In this document: one piece after another, positions 4,691 through 9,329 of the stretch
How the letters are laid out: the number at the start of each line of letters is the position of its first letter
Position numbering within the stretch: position 1 is the first letter of the stretch
NCBI GenBank assembly: GCA_946479985.1
Contig: CAMLIF010000132.1
Coordinates: 1 to 9,329, forward strand
Direction: 5' to 3'
DNA: 9,329 nucleotides
DNA from: an uncultured Flavobacteriales bacterium
GTDB taxonomy: Bacteria; Bacteroidota; Bacteroidia; Flavobacteriales; Crocinitomicaceae
Made by a program: the position numbers and the translations under genes
Notes under the pieces: model-generated
What the model was told of the DNA's origin: nothing
Seen by the model: the letters and a program-made list of their open reading frames with translations, nothing else
The model's database searches: none

Positions 4691-6721
4691 TTACAATTTC
4701 ATTCGCTGGATTCTTACCGCATTCAAGATTGCCAAAAGAGCAACTCCCACGTCAGCGAAAACTGCTTCCCAAAGTGTTGCAATACCACCTGCTCCAAGTG
4801 CCAAAACGATTGCTTTTACTGCCATAGCCAAAATGATGTTTTGCCAAACAATTTTCTTCGTGATTCGTCCGATCTTGATTGCTGTAACAATTTTTGAAGG
4901 TTCATCATTTTGAATGACAATGTCAGCGGTTTCAATTGTGGCATCGCTTCCCAAACCGCCCATTGCAATTCCTGCATCGGCTAAAGCGATTACGGGAGCA
5001 TCGTTCACACCATCACCCACAAATGCGAGGGTTCTTTTTTGATCCTTCAACGCCTGAACTTTTTCGACTTTGTTTTCAGGAAGCAAATCTCCAAATGCAT
5101 CATCTACGGAAAGAACTTTTGCAACTCTGTCTACGATACTTTGTTTGTCGCCTGAAAGCATGACGGTTTTGATCTGAAGACTGTGTAAATCCTTAATCGC
5201 TTGCTCAGCATCTTCTTTGATTTCGTCTGCTATGGTAATGTATCCTGCATATTTTCCGTCAACGGCAACAACAACGATGGTTTCTACAATGTTTTCAATT
5301 TCCGAATCGAAGGTAATATCAAACTTCTTCAACAGTTTCAAATTTCCAGCCAACACTTCTTTTCCGTCTATCTTTCCTTTCAGACCATGACCTGAAATTT
5401 CCTCGACTTGTTCCACCGTGGAATTCTTTGCAGAATCCCCTGCATACTGAACAATTGCAGTTGCGATGGGATGCGTGGATTTACTTTCTATTGATGCTGT
5501 AAGCCTTACTAATTCCTCTTTGTCTATTCCTTCTGAAACGACTTCCTGCACCTTGAAAACCCCTTTAGTCAATGTTCCAGTTTTGTCCATGACAACCGTA
5601 TCGATCTTTGTCATTACGTCGAGGTAGTTCGATCCTTTGAACAGGATTCCGTTTCGGGAAGCTAAACCGATACCACCAAAGTAACCGAGCGGAATGGAAA
5701 TCACTAAAGCGCATGGACAAGAAATTACCAAGAATACCAATGATCGGTATAGCCATTCGGAAAATTGATAATCTGAAACAAACAGGTACGGAAGCAGACA
5801 AATTCCGACTGCCAAAAACACAACAATTGGCGTATAGACTTTAGCGAATTTGGAAATGAATAACTGAGTTGGTGATTTACGTGAAGTAGCATCCTGAACC
5901 ATCTCCAGTATTTTCGACAATTTACTGTCTTGATACAATGCTGTAACCTTAATATCTGAAACAGAATTCAGGTTAATCATTCCTGCCAAAACCGCTTCTC
6001 CTTTTCCTTTGTTGTCGGGTTTGCTTTCTCCTGTTAAGGCAGCAGTATTGAATGAAGCGGAATCGGAAATCAATTCACCGTCTAAAGCAACTTTTTCGCC
6101 TGATTTTACCTGTATGATTTCACCAATCTGTACTTCTGACGGAGAAAGAGTTTTTAGTTGTCCTTCTCGCATCACATTTACAGTATCGGGGCGAATATCG
6201 AGCAAGGCTTTAATACTTCTTTTTGCTCTTGTAACTGCTAACGACTGAAATAATTCGCCAACGGAATAGAAAACCATGACGGCAACTCCTTCGGAATATT
6301 CACCGATGAAGAATGCGCCAACTGTGGCAATGGTCATTAGAAAGAACTCGGAAAAGAAAGCTCCTTTTGCAATTGATTTTACCGCATCGATCATTACAGG
6401 CAAACCAACTGGAACATAAGCTACCAAATACCAAATGAGTTTGATAGTTCCTTCGAAAAATACAGGTTTAAATACCTGTTCGAACAAAATACCTGTCAAT
6501 AACAACGCAAAACTGATGGTTGCATGAATGTATTCCATCCAAGCGGGTTTCTCTCCGTGTGAATGGTCGTGATTTTGGTCTTCATCCTCTTCGTGATTAT
6601 GACCTTGGCTATGAATATGCGGTGTACCGCTTTTTGCGTCTATTTTCTCTTCTAACGAGCAACAAGTCATTCTGCCCTGTGCATCATACGTATGAACGTG
6701 ATTCGGATCTGTATTCATCAT
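4691..6721 (-). CDS. zntA: P1B-type heavy-metal translocating ATPase (Zn/Cd/Pb, ZntA/CadA type)
   Basis: This 676-residue inner-membrane pump exports divalent metal to the periplasm at the cost of ATP. Motifs in order: TGES (230-233, actuator), CPC (335-337, membrane metal site), DKTGTLT with phosphorylated D379, the P1B-specific HP pair (417-418), and GDGVNDAP (569-576). K636 in the seventh helix and D657 in the ADVG of the eighth match the Lys/Asp pair diagnostic of the P1B-2 (Zn2+/Cd2+/Pb2+) class, which argues against copper. There is no N-terminal HMA domain. Instead residues 1-65 form a His/Asp/Glu-rich tail with many histidines and a C20-C21 pair in a CCxxE motif. The start may be M1 or M2. 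An inverted repeat separates it from the adaptor gene upstream. Confidence 0.93.
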   Translation of the reverse strand: MMNTDPNHVHTYDAQGRMTCCSLEEKIDAKSGTPHIHSQGHNHEEDEDQNHDHSHGEKPAWMEYIHATISFALLLTGILFEQVFKPVFFEGTIKLIWYLVAYVPVGLPVMIDAVKSIAKGAFFSEFFLMTIATVGAFFIGEYSEGVAVMVFYSVGELFQSLAVTRAKRSIKALLDIRPDTVNVMREGQLKTLSPSEVQIGEIIQVKSGEKVALDGELISDSASFNTAALTGESKPDNKGKGEAVLAGMINLNSVSDIKVTALYQDSKLSKILEMVQDATSRKSPTQLFISKFAKVYTPIVVFLAVGICLLPYLFVSDYQFSEWLYRSLVFLVISCPCALVISIPLGYFGGIGLASRNGILFKGSNYLDVMTKIDTVVMDKTGTLTKGVFKVQEVVSEGIDKEELVRLTASIESKSTHPIATAIVQYAGDSAKNSTVEQVEEISGHGLKGKIDGKEVLAGNLKLLKKFDITFDSEIENIVETIVVVAVDGKYAGYITIADEIKEDAEQAIKDLHSLQIKTVMLSGDKQSIVDRVAKVLSVDDAFGDLLPENKVEKVQALKDQKRTLAFVGDGVNDAPVIALADAGIAMGGLGSDATIETADIVIQNDEPSKIVTAIKIGRITKKIVWQNIILAMAVKAIVLALGAGGIATLWEAVFADVGVALLAILNAVRIQRMKL

Positions 6722-6737
6722 ACCATTTTCTTTAATA

Positions 6738-6801
6738 AGGGCAAAGACTTTGGAATTGAAAAAGTTATTACTTCATGTAAAAGCCTCCAAACCTTTGCCC
6801 T
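6738..6801. repeat. Long imperfect inverted repeat between adaptor and ATPase genes
   Basis: AGGGCAAAGACTTTGGA (6738-6754) pairs with TCCAAACCTTTGCCCT (6786-6801). The pairing is 9 bp, a small bulge, then 6 bp, around a 31-base loop. It fills most of the 87-bp gap between the adaptor stop (6809-6811) and the ATPase start (6721). On the minus strand it is followed by TTATTAAAG, not a clean U-tract, so partial termination, mRNA stabilisation or a protein-binding site are all possible. Confidence 0.6.
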
Positions 6802-6808
6802 AAATTCA

Positions 6809-8068
6809 TTAATGTTCGTGTCCTCCGCCACCTTCGCTTTTCAGTAAGTGGCTTTGAATGTAATATGCGCCTTTCAATACGATTTGAGCATTCGCAGGAA
6901 TTTGCTGAAGCATTGTAACCTGAACAAATCCCAATTGTCTTGTTCCTGTTTTCACTTCGATGCGTTGGAAATGATAACCCTTTCCTGCTTTCTCTGAATG
7001 TTCGTGTTCGTCTCCGTGATCATGTCCAACCTTCTCGTCATGTCCTTTTTCTTCTTCGACTTTTTCGAGGATAAAGATGAACTCTCTTCCGTCTGCTTTT
7101 ACGATGGCTTCTTCAGGAAGTGATTGTACTTTGTTGATTCCAACATCGATCAAGGCATTCACATACATTCCCGGAATAAGTAATTGTTTCTCATTCAGTA
7201 TATCTGCATGAACCGCAACAGATTTAGTTTCGTTTTCAAAGGCTTTTCCAATGCTGAAAATTTGTCCCATGATTTCGGTATTGTCTTGGTTTGTTAGGGT
7301 GAAACGAACTTGTTGACCAGGTTTCACTTTTTGTAAGTCTTTCTCGTAAACCAATAAATCGACGTGCATTTTGGTGTTGTCTACGATGCTGAACAAGGGT
7401 TCACCCAATTTTGCCGTAGTACCAATCTTCACATTTATTTCGGTAATGTACCCGCTGATTGGTGCTTTCACAGACATGATAGAAATTGCGCCTCCTTCAC
7501 CCGACAGGTTCAGGATGTTTAACTGCTTTTTCAACGATGCGAAACGTGCTTTTTCGCTTTCATATTCGGATTTTGCTTTCTGAACCGTCTTCTTTGCATT
7601 GACATTTTCGTCCCCCAAAGCTTTTTGACGGTTGTACTCTTCAGAAAGCCACTCCAAGTTGCTTTTCGATTCCAAGTAAGACTGTTGCAATTTGGTAAAT
7701 TCAAGGCTTTCAATAGTTGCCAAGGTTTGTCCCTGTTTTACGTATTGACCTTCGATTACTTTGATGGATTTTACTGTTCCTTCTACCAATACCGTAGCAT
7801 CTGCCTGATTTTGTGGGGGAAGTTTGGTATAACCGTTGGCATGGATAACTTCGCTTAGGTTCTTGTTTGAAAAAGTACCAAGTTCAATCTCGGAAGCTTT
7901 GTACTGTGCTTCGTTCAATTCCACTTCTTTGATACTGCTTTCGGTATGTTCCGAATGTTCTTCCGTTTCAGCTGTCGAGGTTGGTTTGTCTGATGAACGC
8001 AACGCAAAATAGAGTATCACCCCTAAGAGGACAACTGCACCTATGATATATTTGATTGATTTTTTCAT
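6809..8068 (-). CDS. czcB: HlyD/CzcB-type periplasmic adaptor of an RND metal-efflux pump
   Basis: This 419-residue membrane-fusion protein would link an inner-membrane RND pump to the outer-membrane channel. Residues 6-23 form one N-terminal membrane anchor with no lipobox. A barrel-sandwich (lipoyl-like) half lies at about 88-120 (VEGTVKSIKVIEGQYVKQGQ), a coiled-coil hairpin at about 122-185, the second lipoyl half at 197-230 (VKAPISGYITEINVKIG), and a beta-barrel at about 233-310. A His/Glu-rich insertion (342-366) and a GGGGHEH tail are absent from typical adaptors and probably bind metal. A further His/Glu stretch lies at 34-43. The start is 7 bp after the TolC-type gene's stop codon, implying tight co-transcription. 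The histidine-rich parts favour zinc, cadmium, cobalt or nickel over copper, but this is inference. Confidence 0.9.
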   Translation of the reverse strand: MKKSIKYIIGAVVLLGVILYFALRSSDKPTSTAETEEHSEHTESSIKEVELNEAQYKASEIELGTFSNKNLSEVIHANGYTKLPPQNQADATVLVEGTVKSIKVIEGQYVKQGQTLATIESLEFTKLQQSYLESKSNLEWLSEEYNRQKALGDENVNAKKTVQKAKSEYESEKARFASLKKQLNILNLSGEGGAISIMSVKAPISGYITEINVKIGTTAKLGEPLFSIVDNTKMHVDLLVYEKDLQKVKPGQQVRFTLTNQDNTEIMGQIFSIGKAFENETKSVAVHADILNEKQLLIPGMYVNALIDVGINKVQSLPEEAIVKADGREFIFILEKVEEEKGHDEKVGHDHGDEHEHSEKAGKGYHFQRIEVKTGTRQLGFVQVTMLQQIPANAQIVLKGAYYIQSHLLKSEGGGGHEH

Positions 8069-8075
8069 GTCTCTT

Positions 8076-9329
8076 TTATTTGTTCAGTAAGTATTGAATA
8101 GCACTTACGCTTTGGTTGTACTGGTTCAGCACATTCACGTAACTCATTTGGCTTTGAAGAGCGGTTTGTATTCCCTGCAAATATTCTACATAAGAAATAT
8201 CGCCCTGCTCGTAGGCAATGGAAGCATTTTTTGAAACGATTCTTGCCGAAGGGAGTACCGAAGTTTCATAAAACTCAACCGCCGACTGCAAGGTTATCAA
8301 TTGCTGTAACTCTTGATAGTACTGATTCTTTAATTGCGTTTTCATGTAATCGGCATTAGCTTGTTGCGCCAGTATGGTTGTTTTCGCAGACCTTGATTTT
8401 GCTATGGAAGAACCTGCAAAAATGGGAATTGAAACTCCCAATGTGAAGCCTTGAAAACGTGGTGCGCCATTGTAATAGACCGTTTGACCGTTCACCTCCT
8501 GATTTCCTGTAAGTGATTGGATAAAATACCCTGCACTCAGATCGGGAAACAGGTTTGAACGCTCCAATTTCTGATTCGCTTCAGCCATTTTTACTTCCTG
8601 TAAGGCAAGTTTCAATTGCGGATTTTCTTCCAATGCCAATGAATCTAATGTTCCTAAAAATGGTTCCATTTTGAGCGATTCTATTACGGAAAAATCAGTA
8701 GTCAAACCGAGTAAAGTTCTCAAACGGCTTTTTTCGGCAATTAAATTCATTTCGTTTTGCCTGATCTGCTGTTGAAGCTCTTTTTGCTTGATGATAGCCG
8801 TAGATTTCTCCAACTCATTCACATCGCCTGCCTGAAAACGGGAATCAGATGCTTTAACGAATTTGTTCAGTAAACTGTCCTGAATTACCAATTGCTTGTG
8901 AATTTCATTCAGATACAAGAGGTTGAACCACGATTGACGGATATAATACCGCACTTCATTTTGAGTTTGCCCCAATTGAATTTCACTCGATTGAACCGAC
9001 GCATCAACCACGCCTATCTTCGCTTTGAACTGGAACGGATTGATTGACTGTGAAATCATGTAATTCTGGTCGAAAGAACCTGTGTTGTATTGTCCGAACA
9101 TTCCTGTTACATCTGTTTTTGGCAATTCAAATGCGGTAGGTCTCAATTGATTTTGAGCCTCAACATTGAGCGTTCCTGCCTGAATCAATTGATTGTTTTT
9201 CATTCCCAATTCAATTGCATTGTTGAGTGTTAAAGGCTGTTCCTGAGCAAACACATTCAACGAGGTCAATGCAAAAAGAATAGGAAGCACTACTGCCGTT
9301 TTGCCTGCAATCTTCAATTTCCCTTTTTC
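8076..9329 (-). CDS. czcC: TolC/CzcC-type outer-membrane efflux channel (5' end open)
   Basis: This outer-membrane factor is the exit duct of a tripartite metal-efflux pump. A signal peptide (hydrophobic AVVLPILFALTSLNVFA, cleaved before QEQPL) is followed by LTLNNAIELGMKNNQL, the usual start of OEP-family proteins. Two long alpha-helical repeat halves follow (SRFQAGDVNELEKSTAIIKQ in the first, IAYEQGDISYVEYLQGIQTA in the second), each with the G-D/E-h-polar turn of TolC repeats. The length, about 413 residues, is right for CzcC. The first possible start seen is a TTG at 9317; the frame remains open for the four codons up to the window edge (Glu-Lys-Gly-Lys), so an ATG beyond the edge is likely. 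The RND pump gene czcA/cusA is expected upstream, outside the window. Confidence 0.88.
   Translation of the reverse strand, partial: EKGKLKIAGKTAVVLPILFALTSLNVFAQEQPLTLNNAIELGMKNNQLIQAGTLNVEAQNQLRPTAFELPKTDVTGMFGQYNTGSFDQNYMISQSINPFQFKAKIGVVDASVQSSEIQLGQTQNEVRYYIRQSWFNLLYLNEIHKQLVIQDSLLNKFVKASDSRFQAGDVNELEKSTAIIKQKELQQQIRQNEMNLIAEKSRLRTLLGLTTDFSVIESLKMEPFLGTLDSLALEENPQLKLALQEVKMAEANQKLERSNLFPDLSAGYFIQSLTGNQEVNGQTVYYNGAPRFQGFTLGVSIPIFAGSSIAKSRSAKTTILAQQANADYMKTQLKNQYYQELQQLITLQSAVEFYETSVLPSARIVSKNASIAYEQGDISYVEYLQGIQTALQSQMSYVNVLNQYNQSVSAIQYLLNK

Overview
The window looks like a chromosomal stretch from a Bacteroidota bacterium, most likely Flavobacteriales or a close relative. It is AT-rich, and one secreted protein ends in a type IX secretion (T9SS) sorting domain, which is confined to that phylum. 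Upstream regions have few clear Shine-Dalgarno sites, and the ArsR/DUF6428 pairing and the metal-efflux proteins are of Bacteroidota type. Every supported gene lies on the minus strand, so transcription runs from high to low coordinates.

Metal-efflux operon (9329 down to about 3877). In transcription order: a TolC/CzcC-type outer-membrane channel (5' end open at the window edge), a CzcB/HlyD-type periplasmic adaptor, a P1B-type Zn/Cd/Pb-translocating ATPase, a small exported heavy-metal-associated (HMA) protein with a four-cysteine cluster, and a DUF3703 protein. The RND pump (CzcA/CusA) expected with the first two is not here and probably lies just beyond the right edge. Together they would move divalent metal from cytoplasm to periplasm (ATPase), bind it there (HMA protein) and expel it across the outer membrane (RND tripartite pump). 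A 64-bp imperfect inverted repeat separates adaptor and ATPase.

Repeat-punctuated region (about 3840 down to 850). Three same-orientation copies of a repeat of about 193 bp lie at 3646-3836, 2998-3192 and 925-1116. Each starts 0-40 bp after the stop codon of a minus-strand gene: DUF3703, a small four-TM membrane protein, and a seven-repeat beta-propeller T9SS cargo. Each copy carries an intrinsic terminator near its 5' end, two further hairpins with compensatory changes between copies, and a reading-frame trace that is open only in copy 3. Just beyond each copy lies an unrelated inverted repeat. The layout gene-repeat-hairpin, three times over, is the most unusual thing in the window.

Arsenic-type region (about 560 down to 1). 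An ArsR-family repressor with a palindromic candidate operator in front of it is followed after 17 bp by the first 25 codons of a DUF6428 protein, the usual start of a Bacteroidota ars operon. The stretch 566-850 contains no gene that I can support.
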